From the NCBI GenBank assembly GCA_033557835.1, contig JAWQRO010000152.1, positions 1-52,308 of the forward strand: a stretch of 52,308 bases of DNA, given 5' to 3'. Position 1 is the stretch's first letter, and each line of letters begins with the position of its first letter. The DNA comes from Helochares maculicollis (lineage: Eukaryota > Arthropoda > Insecta > Coleoptera > Hydrophilidae). Positions 1 through 14,299 of the stretch are shown here, piece by piece. The translations under genes and the position numbers were made by a program. A model generated the notes under the pieces. That model saw only the letters and a list, made by a program, of their open reading frames with translations, had not been told where the DNA came from and made no database searches.

Positions 1-299
1 ATATATATAATATATATATATATAATAAAATAAATAAATAACAAAAAAACAACAAAATTCCACAAGAAAAATTAAAAAAACTTATAAATGCAATCCCGTT
101 TTTCAATCCAAGAACATGCATCCACAAAAATAATCTCGCTAAATTTAATATGTCAACGTTCAACTCAACAACAAAACCTTCCATCATTACTAACAAATGC
201 ATAGGGACATATATAATTAGAAAAATGTTGTGAAAAGTTATTAAAATTAAATGAATTGAGTCTAATGTCTAGCAACTACTACAATTCACATAATAGATA

Positions 300-659
300 G
301 TTGTAATTCGTGATATGAGAGTAAGAAATAAGTGGGGACGACCACGTTGTATTCAACAGGTGATAGTTTAGTCACCGGTATACGTTCTTACTGAATGCAA
401 CTGACTTAAAATTGCGCGTGTGCCGTTTACTTTTACCGCAAACTAAACAAACAAAATAAATTTCGGCATTGATTTATAAACTTTTATAAGTTAATAAATT
501 TATTTTTGTGAAATGTACATAGTTATTGCAATTAGTGAAACTAAAAAAATTGAAATGATTTAAGTGATTTTAAAAGACGTGCAGTTTTTGTGAATCAGTG
601 TTTGTCTCTGCACTTTGGATTGAATACTTCTTAATATGGATATGTGATGGTTTATGAAG
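300..659 (+). promoter_or_regulatory. Candidate promoter and 5' untranslated first exon ending in a strong splice donor
   Basis: Seen: a relatively GC-richer patch (about 330-430) precedes an arthropod-type initiator TCAGT at 595-599 inside TGAATCAGTG. About 60 bases later the sequence reads GAAG|GTAAGAAT, an almost ideal donor (AG|GTAAGA) with the exon ending at 659. Short ATG frames in this putative exon stop quickly, so it would be largely 5' UTR. Inferred: transcription starts near 597 on the plus strand and this exon is spliced to a downstream exon, the best candidate being 48420-48536. Joining the two puts A at -3 of the downstream ATG, a good start context. No TATA box is evident at the right distance. 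RNA evidence would decide; a donor of this quality can also arise by chance in 52 kb. Confidence 0.38.
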
Positions 660-3600
660 GTAAGAATATTCTTTAATAAAGTAGATATTTTATTAAATTT
701 AAGGGAACCTTAAACTGTTTATTTGCGAATCGTTTTATATTTCTAATGCCCTAGAGCCTCATTTTTAACTCCATGCAAATATAAAATTTATATAGGCTAT
801 ATAGGGGACAATTTATTGATTTTCATGCACAAAAATAAGTTTATTCGTTTATTTATGAAGGAAACGATAAATATCTGGGATCGGAAGCTTGTTTTATAGT
901 TTAGACAAGCATGCACGTAAAAATATTGAATGAATATATATATTCAACTTCCATGTTTATGTCGACATATCTGTGAAGCATTTTTCCTTATATTTTAATT
1001 ATTTAATATATTTCCATAAATAAATTCGTAACTTAATGTTAAATCGATAAATTTATAGTGTGTCTATATATAAAGCAAACAATTATTTATTTTAGAATAA
1101 CTTACATAAACGTGATATTATAAGAGCAAACTGCTAAGAAATATAGTTTATGCAAATTTAAAATCGATTGTAGTCCAAAGGCTATAAAATAATTTAAGGA
1201 GGTAATTTTAATTCATTGCTGTTGTCAGTGGAAGTATTTAATTCTACCACATCTATAAAGCAATAAATTAAAAAAAGTTTTGTGAAATTGCAGAGATATT
1301 AGATTTTAACTCAGCTAAGTTATTGCAATATCCGTTAGTTGGACGAACAATTACATTAAATTTTAAAAATCGTTGTTTAACAAGTTGAGTATTGTGAAAG
1401 CTTTACGGACAGCTTTATACGTGTAAAATAGTATCTAAATTTTATTATTCCTATTTGCACAACTTAAATAATTGCTGTTTTGTCATTGAGATTGTGCATT
1501 AGTATCTTTGTTATCGTATACCTAATCGTGAGTAGATAACTGTTTGGAAGATAAAATCGCAAAATAAATGTTTTTTAAATTAAGTCTTAAAATTAACGTT
1601 AACTTCGTATATTATTCACAATTTGCAGTAACGGAAAGCTGTTAACTAAATATGGGGTTAATAAGCTACCAAATTACTATTTCGCTTCAGAGATGAAAAA
1701 CGTCATTTAAGCATCATTAATATATATCTCCAGCATGATTTAAAAGTCAATCAGTACTTTAATTAACAGAATTTTACTTTCTTATGAGATTATTTCATCA
1801 ACAAACAAATTTCAATGTAAATGCGGAGGGTCTGCCGGCAAAAAACTTTTGTTATGCAGATTGTAAAACATATTCATGCTTTGTAGTATGATGTTGGATT
1901 CATTTGAATTCTATGACATTGGGTTTTTGTTTTATGCCGCATTGCGTAAAAGGGACAAATTTTACTCGTTAATCGACAAGCTAGTAAACTCTACATGTTA
2001 CATATATGAGCTAATAGTGATTCAGGTCGCTGTAATTAATATTTGATGAAAGTAATTAGTGACAGGTTTATTTTGTATAATTAATATAATTATCGCGATC
2101 TACTAAATTTACTCATGAGCTAATTTAGCTTTTATAAATCGGATTAAAAACTATTTAATCTACAAATTACTGTATCGTCGGCATTCTATGACTCAACGTC
2201 TTCTGATGAATAACTCAATATTCCAACTAAATTGCTCGGCTGTAGGGATTTAAATTAAAGGGACATAATTTGTTTAACTTGGCCAAAATGTGCAGTCAAA
2301 CTTTTCACAATATGTCAATATTGCTATTCATTAAACTTACCAATCTAATTATTTATCACATCTATACTGTTTTAAGTTTGATCTGCCCAAAGAGTTTCCA
2401 TAAGAACATGCACACTTCACATAGTTGAAGACAATTATTATGTGAAATGCGTGACATGTGTGCAATACCTGACATGAAAAATGCTAAGAGAAAATAAAGC
2501 GAAATTTTGCCTAGTTGTTTGAAATATAGAAAGTTTAAATAATAGCTGCGAAGATGCGTTTGTGCATTTGTTGAATATTAAATCGAAATTCAATAAGGTA
2601 TTTGTATTCAATATAATAATAATAATAATAATGTATGGTCTATGAAATTAATTAATTTCTTATCTCTTTGACATGTCTAAAATTTAATTGTTTTATGAAA
2701 ACCTGAAAATACTTTTTGTTAGTCATCGATATGTTAACATTTACTACAACTATTATAAAAGATAATTTTTACTAATCCTAACTGATTAATGTTTACAGCT
2801 TTATATTAACCAGATAATACATTTAAAGATACCACCAAATACTATTGGCTAGAAATCGCACCAGACCACTCAATAATGACGACTACAATGTAATATTCAT
2901 TAAGCTCCAGAATTTTTAAAGATTATAGGGTAGTGCTTAGTCTATTGAAATTTGTATTTTGTATTATCAATGAAACAAAATTAGAAGACACGATTACTGT
3001 TTCCGTTAAATCAACAAATTATTGCGTTTAATATCAAAATAGCATATAAAAGACCAATTAAGGATATTTTACTGTCACTTTTAGAATGTGCAATTTTCAC
3101 AATAGAATTCTACAAAGAATTCCCAAATATAGCAATATAAATGATAGTTGTTAAGTATTATGTATGTGATCTGCATGGATAATGATTTCATATCATGTAT
3201 CAGATAAATTATCTTTTGTAATTATATGCACGAACGCTAATACTGTAGTTAGAGGCTCTCTCTAGCCCTTATCCATCAATGCCAACAATTCACATGTCAT
3301 GTGTTAGCCCTGCTTTGGCGACAGGAGACATTTTTATGAATTTGTATAGCTTCCTTTGCCTTATATATTTTTTCAGGTTAATTTGAAGCTTTCAATCAAC
3401 TATAATATGTTTGGTTATTTATATAGATATATATTTAGTGACATAAGGTCACTTAACCAGAGTATCTCTTAAAACTATATTTTTCTAAGTCAATTCCTAA
3501 ATATATAAAAATTTAGTATACGCTATTGCTTAATAAATATATAATTAAGATTGAACCAAAAAGGAATATATTGCAGATTTCGAAATTAATGGGACATATT

Positions 3601-5580
3601 ATATATATTTTATTACAACATTACTGCAGTTGATTCCTTCATTATATCCTCGCTATTAAATAGAACAGCTTACTATGAGTTTAGTAACGAAATCCGTAAA
3701 ATCACTTTTAAATACGTGTAATTGAATACACCAAATTGGAACGGATAAAATTTAGTTTCAAAGACATTTCTTGTCCTGTAATGAAATATAATTATTTACG
3801 CTTGGTGAAGCGAATCTACTTACAAAAACTATAATAATGCCAAATACTGTACGATTTGTTTCCAGATATTTCGACATAGGTTGCTCAATTTATTGCTATC
3901 GTAATAAGTAGGTATAGGCAATGACCACCAATGCACATTTATCACAAATATAATAACAATTTTGTACAAAATTTGTAAATTATTTATTATTATCTTCATA
4001 AATTCGAGGCTTTTGTACACATTCAATAAAAAAATAAAACAAAATATTGTGGCATTCACTGATAATCTTCAATTTTTATTTATTTTTAAAGGTTTCCTTT
4101 TGACACACTCGATTATAATACAAAAGAAGTCGTAAATAATTCAAAACCAAACTATTTAAACCATTACCACGGTTTGTTTTGACTAAATTTTAATTATACA
4201 AAAGTGTAATTTGTCTCGGGCTTGCTGTGTTAACAACTTGATTCGTAACTTTTTTGCGTATTTTTTTGCATATTTAACCAAGTTCACTGTCAGAAGTTTT
4301 AAATTTACAATCAAATATAGATATAGAATTAAAATGCATTGTTATTTTAAATACATCTGTTCACTTAATGATATTTTTTTAACCAAGTTTACATTAAACA
4401 GCACCTTTATAATAATTTTTAACCTTTTTGAATAAAAGCATTTCGAATTATTAATAATTCAACAAATATGAAGCTTTAAAACATAATAAATATTTTCAGC
4501 AAAAAACAGGCACGTTTGAAGTTACCTTTGTAGCTTATAGTTTTTGATGAGAGTACAATTATTGTACCGTTGCGTAAATGCGATTTTGAATTACGATTAC
4601 GAATAATAATATCTTTTAGGCGTCAACCTTAAATACAATATGTACATTCAACAAAAAATTATGTGAATTATTCATTCAGAACTCTTACTGAGAGGTGGCT
4701 GAAATGTTGCACGTAACTTGAGTAAATCAACAGCAGATATTTCTGATCTGGTTTAGTCCATCAGTAATTCAAATGCTTTAATAAAAATTTATAGGGTTTA
4801 GATTTTAAATTAACTTTATAAATTCGACAGATTTGTCCAAATGTTACATCTTTCGAATTGAGGAATCCAGAGCTAATTTAGATAAATGGTTCGTTGTCAT
4901 CGTGATTTTTTTTATATGCCCACTATCCGGCATAATTACAACCTAATAAAAATCATATTGGTTTTTGCAGTAGCAGTAGAATATGTTAAAGGGTTTCATG
5001 TATAAAAAGTTTTTAATTTAACTCGTATGTATGTATGTCGATCGTATATTAATGTGAAGTATAGCTACGTGATAGATAATGTATTAAAAATCAAATTGAG
5101 CTTATTTGGAGGATTCAAGTTAGCATCAGTTGATATAAGCTAGAAAAGTTAGACTGCAACAAAGTATTATGAAATCAAAAGTCATCACTTTTTATAATGT
5201 TTATTCTTTGTGTTGATGATTTGCTTCTATGCTGTTACACTTTGTTTTTCCAATCGACGTCAAATACCAACCACTTCCTACCAACAAACTTTAAGGATAT
5301 GGCAACTTACCCTGCATCTGATATTAGTTGACGTTTCGAAAAGTATTTTTATAAACTCAAAACATGTGTTCAACACATAGCTTCTACATGATTGTATATA
5401 AAATACAAACGTGAAAAATGATAATTTAAAGTATTAACATGTATAACTTATTTTTATTTTCAGAATATATTATATATTTACAAAAATCAAATCAAAACTG
5501 TATATCTATGTTATGTATGAAAAATATTTATAGAAAAAACTTGTGTGTCTGCTCAATATGTTCATAACAAGATACACAAA
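660..5580. other. Non-coding AT-rich stretch, probably intronic
   Basis: No supported gene. Frames of up to 76 codons here (for example the minus-strand frame at 3829-4059 and the plus-strand frame at 4211-4435) have low-complexity Phe/Ile/Asn/Tyr composition typical of chance frames in AT-rich DNA and show no domain. A small (AAT)n microsatellite lies at 2613-2632. I see no RNA gene or recognisable transposon. Confidence 0.6.
2613..2632. repeat. (AAT)n trinucleotide microsatellite
   Basis: About six to seven perfect AAT/ATA units in a row, visible directly. Simple sequence repeat with no implied function. Confidence 0.9.
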
Positions 5581-5589
5581 TAACATTAT

Positions 5590-6320
5590 AAGCACTGCAA
5601 AATTACAGGGTCGAAAAATGAAGAAATCACTGCTTCTGCATTTAAAACAATTAGAAAGATAAAATGTTTACAGTAAAGAGATACTTTATGTTTACTCAGG
5701 GTCTCAAACTGGAATCTGCAAAATATGAATATTAAAGTTTCCAGAATCAAATGATTTATCATTAACAGATTAACATTAAAGGCAAAAATCACAAGAATGC
5801 AGGATGAAATATTTAAGCTTTAAGCTTTTATTAACATAATTCGAATTTATATTTTATGTTCTAGAACTTATTACAAAATCTATATATTTGAACCAAAAAT
5901 TCAACATTTCAGAATACTTTGATATTTTAGAACCAAACACTAAAGTAGTCAGGACGACACGTTCCAAATATTAACATGAACAATTTTAGGCTATGTAATC
6001 AAAATCACAGTATTCAGATTCAGATTTTAACATTTCGCTATAAAAACCTGGAAATAATAGTATATTTAGTACTCAAAAGTTATAAATGATGAACACTGTC
6101 TACAAAAAAGATAAATATTAAAATCGTGCAATTTTTCAAGTTTCTGATAATTAATGAGAAAAATTTATTTTGATAATTCTAAAAATTCTTAACCGTGCTA
6201 AATCCAAAAAATTATGAGCCATAATATAATTTCATTTGGAAGATCAGAATTGCAAAATATATTTAAGTGCTGAAAAGGGAAGCCAAATATAGAAAAAATA
6301 TACGATCAGAAGTCCTCAAA
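5590..6320. repeat. A-rich degenerate block (purine-skewed on the plus strand)
   Basis: This stretch is rich in motifs such as AAAATC, CAGAAT, CAAAAT and ATTCAGATT that recur with poor spacing and spelling. It looks like the reverse-strand counterpart of the T-rich blocks at 8540-9720 and 13530-13930: for example GATCAGAATTGCAAAA near 6242 is, in reverse complement, close to the CTGATCTTGCAA words at 9657 and 13796. No coding potential is seen. It could be an old degenerate tandem repeat or merely strand-asymmetric composition. Confidence 0.3.
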
Positions 6321-8539
6321 CTTAATTGGGGAATACAGTATTAATAAAGTATATAACGTATAAGTATAAGTAAATAACAATAACGACAAACAATAAAATT
6401 GTCCGAAGAATAAGCATAATAATCACAAAAATTCTAGAAAATACAAAAAATAATTATGATAAGCCTTGACGCTTGTTTTAAAATATTCATCGCTTAGCAT
6501 CCTACTTAATGTGTCGTTTTCAAAATTAAAACATAGCAGCTCTAGTGCTCCGATCATACCAAAATTATATATATTAAAAGATAAAATATAAGTAGCAATA
6601 GTTATCCGAAAACTACACTATTGGTTAAGATAATCCGTCTGAAGTATCTCTATTTTGATACTTCTATAAAAGTTCTTACGTCCTTAAATGTTAACTTATG
6701 AGTTGTGTGTGAGTGCAGAGAGAGAAACAACTTTCAGCTCTTGGATCAAACAATTTAATTTTTGTGAAAGTGTTCCTTGCCATTTGAGATAAGTGTTTAC
6801 TTTCAACGGTCCGCTCGATCTAACAGTAAAATAACACTACCTTAGCAACATAACAATATACGCGTGTTTCCATGCGTTGGTATCTACTGCAGTTAACAAA
6901 TTACGTTTATCAGAAACTATCGTAAAATAACGTAGTAAACAAATCTCGAGCCGTTAACCTAATGACAAATAATAGCTATAATTTTTATTAGTATTTTACA
7001 AGAAGTATTCTAAGAACTCCCATTTAGTTTCTTATCGAATACTCAAAATGTAACCCAACTTCTTACATATGTACATGATTTTTTCCTTTCTATGTCTCTT
7101 TTTTAACGATTTAATTATTTACAACCCTTTTTAAATCTCTAGCCAATAAAATGTAATGAAATGAAATAGTTTTATTGCTTAACTACAGCCGAAGGCAATA
7201 ATCGGAATATATCTGTAAGTCAAAATAATTTAATGACAAGAAAGCTAAACAGAGTAGTAACAAATACAAAAAAAATATTTTTATATTATTACTTATAAAA
7301 TATTCTGGCTAAAACTGACAAAACTTTAATACAACATAAACTTGCTTGTCTGAATACTATTATACGTTATCTGTTGTTTAATTGTATTGTAATGGAACGC
7401 AGAACTAAATCCTATTACCGAGAAAAAGGACATTTTTGATAATATTTTATAAGTTTGAAACTATGTCGATTCTTAGTAACTGACCATGTTTCTTTCAACC
7501 CAGTCTAGTTTAACATTTATATTAATTATGAATATTTATCTCTGCATTTTACTAAATTTTATCTAATCTTATGATCATTCTAATTTTCTGAATTTATTAA
7601 AGCGTGAAATGAACGGCACGGCAATGAGAAAAAATGAATTATTTGGCTCACTTAACTGTAAAGATAAATGTTTTACGCAATTATTACACAACCATCTAAA
7701 GCTGCATAATTGATTTACACTTTGTAACTAGAGTATATATTTATCTTGCAGGTGCACTGTGCCTATTTATTTCAGTCTCATTACCTCGTTTTTACCTTTC
7801 TGCATGACCTCTTCTGATAGCAGAATCGTAAAAAATAGTTAAATTGAAGGTAATAACAATGGATACATTTAATTAACATTACTAAGCGCATTATAAATGT
7901 ATATAACTAAAATCACATCCGTTACGATATATTATGACAGGCAACTGCAATGATACTGTAGTAAATTTAAGGTCTCGATTGAAAGTCGTTTTATACTTAA
8001 TTACTCTGATTTGAATATATCTAACGAACGTTGTGAAATATTTGTTGCTGCTATTATATTTCTAGTCTGGTTTAGTTTTTTCGACAGAAATTTATAGACA
8101 GTTAATAAGGGGTGTTTTGCCCAAAATATTTATAAATAAAATATTAGTATGCTCAAGGAAATTCGCTTTAAAAAGCTTGATATAAACAATTAATTCCTTG
8201 GGTTCAATGCGCTACAACTGTAGGTTAAGCACCAGTTAGTTTAAATTAAGAAAAAGTTTTGCAGTGGACAAGTCAAAAGCCATCATACGAACGACCTATT
8301 GATTTTTCTCAAAATTATTTATGAATTAAGCGTATTAAAATTAACTCCAACTTTTGAATCATATAGAACCATCAAAATACCTGATTACCTACCAAGTTTT
8401 TAAATATTTTAAAGTATACTAGTAATCTAGCAACTAGCAATGTCTTTAAAATGTATTATAATATTGCGTTGTAGATATAACATGCACAACTTTGTCATAA
8501 AATACTCTCATTTATTTAGCAATTACTAATTCGCATTTG
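6321..8539. other. Non-coding AT-rich stretch
   Basis: No gene, RNA or intact repeat recognised. Positions 6521-6575 share a short, diverged similarity with part of the interspersed repeat at 38.80 kb, around the word GTGCTCCGA(C/T)CAT; this may be an eroded copy. The rest shows nothing distinctive. Confidence 0.5.
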
Positions 8540-9720
8540 CTATTATTATTAACCTTTAAGGATCCTCCAGAATTTATTTCAGGGGTTGAATTTTAAAACT
8601 TTTTAATATTAGAATACAATTTCTACCTTTAAATAATTCTGAAAACTTTTCAGCAATGGATTTGCAACTTTCTTTATTAACTCTAAACTTTTTTCCAAAA
8701 CAAAAACCAATCATTTATATGTACCAAGACTTACAATCATAATTAAAATTTACGATTTTTTAAAAGGCTGGCTCAATATTTAAGAGTATGTTTATTAAAA
8801 GTACTTTGTTTAATTTGCGTCAATTTTTTAATAGTTGTTCATAAGGAGTTTTAGGGTTAATTCTAGCTACTTTCATGATTATTCCCAAAGATTATTATAA
8901 ACTGTTTCAGTAATAAGTTCTTGCGGTTTTTAACTATTTATTTCTAGGAATTTTTAATATTTAAGATTTATATTAATTATAAAGTTAAAACAACATTCTC
9001 AGGATTTACTGGTGTTCTAGTATCTGCATTGGATTTTGTAGAATCCTTTCAAGGATTATAATTAAAATTTTTACGGACTATGGAATGTTTAGATAGTCAG
9101 AAAATTTAGTGAAAAAGGTAAATATGTTGAAAAATTAACTCTGCAGTACATTCTTAGTATTTTTTAAACTTTATCCGGGCACCAGAAGCGATACTTAACA
9201 GATTTTAAAATTAAATATTAACTAGCAGTAATGCATCGTTTTGGGCTTTACTTTTTGTTTGTATTAAGCTTCAACACTAATTGTAGGGTAAATATGAATT
9301 GTAGTGGAGTCTCAGTAGTGTGTTTCTAACTGAATGATTTCTAGATTTTTGATCATGAAATTTCAAAATATAGAACTCAAATAGTATCAATTTTAGATAT
9401 TTGAATCTGTATTCTTTAATTTTATAATCTTGATTGTCTTATCTACTAACTAAAAATGTTACAACCTTGCATATTAATCCTCGATGTTTTATGTTGATTC
9501 TTTCAACTTTGAATCTTTAGTAATTTTTTGAATGCTGTAAATGCTACGTCCTTAATTCATGTGCTGTGATCTTGTATTTTAAACTTTTGGATCGCGAATC
9601 TTTGATTTCGACACATTAGGTTTGTAGTTTTGATTTTATAACTTGATTCAGCAATTCTGATCTTGCAATCTCGAGATTTCGGTCTTAATAATATTTAATT
9701 TCACATATTTGCTTGTTTTT
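8540..9720. repeat. T-rich degenerate block with recurring GATTTT/ATCTTG-type words
   Basis: The plus strand is strongly T over A, and between about 9350 and 9700 phrases such as TTTGAATCTT, GATCTTGTATTTTAAAC and CTGATCTTGCAATC recur at irregular intervals. The 12-mer CTGATCTTGCAA at 9657-9668 recurs at 13796-13807. No frame longer than chance is present. I infer a decayed minisatellite-like sequence or old repeat, not a gene. Confidence 0.35.
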
Positions 9721-12700
9721 TTTCAATTTGGGCAATGCTGAAGCCTTGGATGTTTAGTCAGGATATTTTACAAATTTTATATGGTATATATTATATGGTC
9801 TGTATAATTAATCCATATAAAATTAACAATTTTAGTTTTAATATATTTTATTTTAGTATTTATAGCCCAGCCTTTGTAATTTTTAGCTAAACAATATTCT
9901 GTTTGTTGGAAGCTTTAAAAGTACTCGAAAGAAATATCGTTTAGCTCATATACTCGCATTATGTGCAGATATACGTAATCAAATTGTGCTGCAGCTATCA
10001 TAAAAACAAAACAGGAATTTTCAACAACTTGCACTTTCCGGCAAGTGTCGCAATTCCCTCGTTAAACATGAATAAAAAAATAAATTGTGTGCTTTTCTTC
10101 TAGTTAGGTTGATGTGAAAGCAAACTCTTATGCTTTGTAATTAACATTATTTTAGATGCATATATATATAATTCTTATCTAATTATTCTCATTCCGTTTT
10201 GTTGCATTGTCTTTTGTAAGTACACATCTTAGAGACATGGAAGTGAGGTACTGTACATAATGTCATTGCAAAACCGTAATAGAAAACATCCTTCTGTATT
10301 ATTATTATTCGTTAATAATTTACATACGTCCCAGATTCCATCAAAAGGAAATACGTGCACTCCTGATGTTCATGAAGATTTTTGGATGGTGCTAAGGACA
10401 AACTGACAATTTGACTTACTTTAGTAGCAAGAATAAATACTCTAGAAACTAATTATCAAATTTATGATGTAATCACCGAAACAGTGGACAAAATAGAAAA
10501 TTTAAATAATACATTAAAATACTGACGAATATTCCAATATTAAGTAGGTTAATGGATGCACCATAAAAGGACGCTTTGTAACCTTGCCCTAATAATAACT
10601 TCCACAAATCTGGCACAGAAATGGCATGCAGAGGACATTTTCGTTTTTAATGGTCTGCATTATACAATGGTTATCTGGAGTAGATACTATCTAAGCGTGC
10701 AAAAAAATACAAATTTCTTCAAATTAACGATGCGGATTGCTCAAATTCCTTTATGTGGATGCTATATATGTGTATACATATATGTAACAGGTGCAGAAAA
10801 TCATGAAAATGTAATAACGACAGAGCAAATAAAATAATTCAAGGCTATTAGCGCGACTTGCGTCCGTACTAACTGATTTATTAAACTTAAAGAATGCATT
10901 CGGTCTTTACCTTGATATGTTGGAATATTGAACCTTGCAAGACCTCAAGAAGCAAGACTAAATGACTGGAGTCTACGATCTCTGCGTATTGACCTGGTAC
11001 AAATTATTTAAGGAGTGCTGGGCATTGATCCAATGGTACAACAGGGAATGAAAGTGAAGATGTATATTTTTACTTTTATACCCGGTAAATATAAATGACA
11101 TGTGTGAGCAAAGAAAAGTCTTTAAAAAACAGCTTGGGTTTACAAGTGATTTAATTTTAATTTAACAGCTTTTTAACAAGGGAAAGTTGTAACATCGACA
11201 AATCAGTAATCAAAAGTGACTTTCGTTTGTATTGAATCAGTGTTTATTTTTACGTTAAAGTTAATTAATAAATATCCTTATATGAGAGCATATCCTGACA
11301 AGGATATAGGTGTATGTAATTTGCTTAATGAACTATTCGTTTCGGCAACAGACATATCGATGAAGGAAAGGTAGCCTTTCATAGTATCATAGATTGATAC
11401 ATATGCAAGATAATTGCCACACAAAGAACAATAATGAGAGGGTTTAGTTTATGCGACTGCAAACAGTTGATATTGTATTTTTAAATTAATATTCAATATT
11501 CTCTGATTTGGCAGATTAGAAAATGATAATCACGTATTATTTGCAGTCTGCGTGCTGAAAGAAAATGTTCGAAATAAAGTACATTACGAGAATTGCTAGC
11601 ATTTACTTCAGATAATCCCGGATTTGTGCAAGCACAACCAATTCACCAGTGCAAGTTCACATTTCAGGCTGTTGACCCTACAACAGCCGTGTTTTCTATC
11701 GGTATATCCAGATAGTGGGCAGAATATTGTTTAAATTGAGTGCGGGTGGGTAGACATAATACTTACACTAGCAAAACAATTTGTTTTTATCAACAGATTA
11801 TGGATTTATAGTTTTAGGTAATTAATATGTCGCACTAATTTAAATGGCACTTTATTAAATTAATGTGAAGAGCGTTTGTTTACTGTCTATATTATGACTA
11901 AGATAATTTTAATTTACTTGTTTTGTATACACAGTAATTTATCTTAACAGTATAATGTATCAAAAAGTTCACGGGCAAGAAATTATAACAATAAAATAAG
12001 TAAAGTCTAAGTAAAAGTTAGTTGAGGTGTAATCTAGGCACTGAACAATATTTTGATTCAATTTTATGAAATAGTATAAACAATATTATCTAATTTTCTA
12101 TTCTTTATTTGATTTTGTAGTTTGTATTCGTGAGACACAATGAATACAAACCGGCAATGTTGCCAATGAAGCGATTATGCTGAGAAATGTTTATCATGCA
12201 ACTCTAAAATTACGTTCCAGTTTGGCCAATACTTTAGGTTAATTTATTTTCACCTTAACTACTGTAAATTACATCGTTAATTTATAATCTACGGCATAAC
12301 TCACGACGACAGGTTGCGTTTATACAAGGTATAATGTGAATCATGTTCCCTATTAGCGTTCAAAGTTAAAACCACCGTTTCAGGACCGCAGGTGTCCAAT
12401 ATTATTTATTAACTGCTTTTCTCTAAAAAATTACAAATTTATTTCCTCGCACTACGGAAATGATAGGTTCCAATTAAGGATTCAATTTAGATTCCAATTA
12501 TTGAACCTATAACTCAGACGTATAAGCAAATAGATATAGTGTTTTATAACAAGTGGCAAATACTCAAATAAATGTATATTGTTTTGAAAATTGAAAAAAA
12601 ATCAGTACCCTTTTCCCTTTAAATTTAATATGAAATACTATAGTCATAAAGGTAATTAATAAAATTTCAATAAATAAAGTAAGTATATCTAACGATCGAT

Positions 12701-13529
12701 AAAGTTTAATTAAAAAATAAGACGCCATGCTTTTTACTTAATAGACTACTTTAATATCCGTTTGTAAACATGATTTTGTACATTCACTCTATGAAATAGA
12801 TTTCTGCCTTTGATACAGTCACTTCGATATAATAGTTATAATTTAAGAATTGAATGATGGTATATTGTAAAAATCTATATATAGTAGTTAGTCGCCTTTC
12901 AAATTTCCTTTCATTTCAACCAGCTATAACCGCCACCACAAAAATACCTTCACATTCGTTTTTATATTCTATACGAGGACGATCATTTATTCAAGTTTCC
13001 TTTTAGAAATCCGTTCATGTGCTTTATTAAGTATGTAAATGAACAACATATTTAATCTAAAAACGCATTTCGTAATTCTTACTTTCTCATATTATTTTAC
13101 GAAATCAAGTATAGGCGAGCTATTGCCATTATTAAAAAATTCACTTTTCGCCGAGATTTTGATAGATCTCCACATTTTGGGGACTCCTGAATCCTTTACT
13201 TTACCGTCTATTTGTATCTATATGTATTTAGAAACAGAGTCATGCTATTTAATAAATTGTTTATCCTGTCAACTTTTAGAACACATACAATTATGATCAC
13301 CGACATAACTTTAGAAATGTTTCAAGTTTATTCATCATTAAAACAGAGTTATGGAGCAGCTATTTTTTACAAGCCTTGATATAGACTGATATTAAAAATA
13401 TGATATGAAATTAGATTCAGGCTTTCAAAGTTTAAGCGCATTCATTAAACATACATCTCCGATTCGAAGCAAAAAATACAAAAGTGTCTTATAAATTGCA
13501 AATTATTTATTCTGTAATCTAGTAATAGT
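9721..13529. other. Non-coding stretch; one unexplained less AT-rich segment at 10.2-11.1 kb
   Basis: No gene can be supported. The segment about 10200-11100 is richer in G and C than its surroundings and contains a 93-codon frame (10556-10837) plus several interrupted frames. It reads like a heavily decayed coding or transposon sequence, but I could not match it to any family. The frame at 13039-13296 has no domain features. Confidence 0.45.
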
Positions 13530-13930
13530 TTTGGAGATTTGATCCTATAATTTTGATAGTGATATCATATTTATGATATGATATTTATCCTGAACCCTTG
13601 ATTTTTATGTGATTTTGATTTTTACTAAATTATTTCATTTTGCATACTTTTTTTAAAATCATATAATTTTTATCCAGAAATTATGTATCTTGTATTCTGG
13701 TGCGTTAAGAATTTTGTCCATAGATTTTTAAATTTGTATAAAAGCTTCATCCTCAGTCGTTGAACCACTAATCTTTTAATTTCGGATTTTGTATCCTGAT
13801 CTTGCAAATTTGATTCTTTAATTGTGTAGTAAATCTGAATTAGTTAAACTAAAACCTTAATACTTTAAGTGTTTGATTTTGAATTTTTATTGTTTGACTC
13901 GCTAAGCTATAATTTTTATTTATCTAGTCT
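13530..13930. repeat. Second T-rich degenerate block
   Basis: Same style as the 8540-9720 block: recurrent ATTTTGAT, TTGATTCTTTAAT and GGATTTTGTATCC words, including the shared 12-mer CTGATCTTGCAA at 13796-13807. It also holds the small palindrome ATATCATATTTATGATAT near 13563. No coding frame. Relationship to the other block is inferred from word sharing only. Confidence 0.3.
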
Positions 13931-14299
13931 TGTTGAGTGTAATATTTACTTTTGAATTCTATCGGTTAACCGTATAGGAAATACTATATTTAAGTTATAA
14001 AAGTATTTATTCAAAAATATTGTGTGTGAAGGCAATCCAAATTTTTTAATATTAAATAAAAACGGACTTGGTTACGTATTCTGTTTTAAAATTATGTTTC
14101 CACTCTTACACTTCCAGTCTTTTGTCTTCACTTTTATGTTTCAATTAACAAAGGTCAAACAAATTGTACTTTCCTGTTTACCACTTTCGTGTAAGTGATA
14201 TAAAAGTTTTATGTATATAGTTTGATATTCCATGCTGGAACATTAATTTAGGTAACGTCTCCAAGATATTAAAAAGATATTCCATTATCATGTTTAACA

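Noticed and set aside
11104..11120. GTGAGCAAAGAAAAG, miR-87 seed
   Set aside because: Seed only; no stem could be drawn with the flanks.
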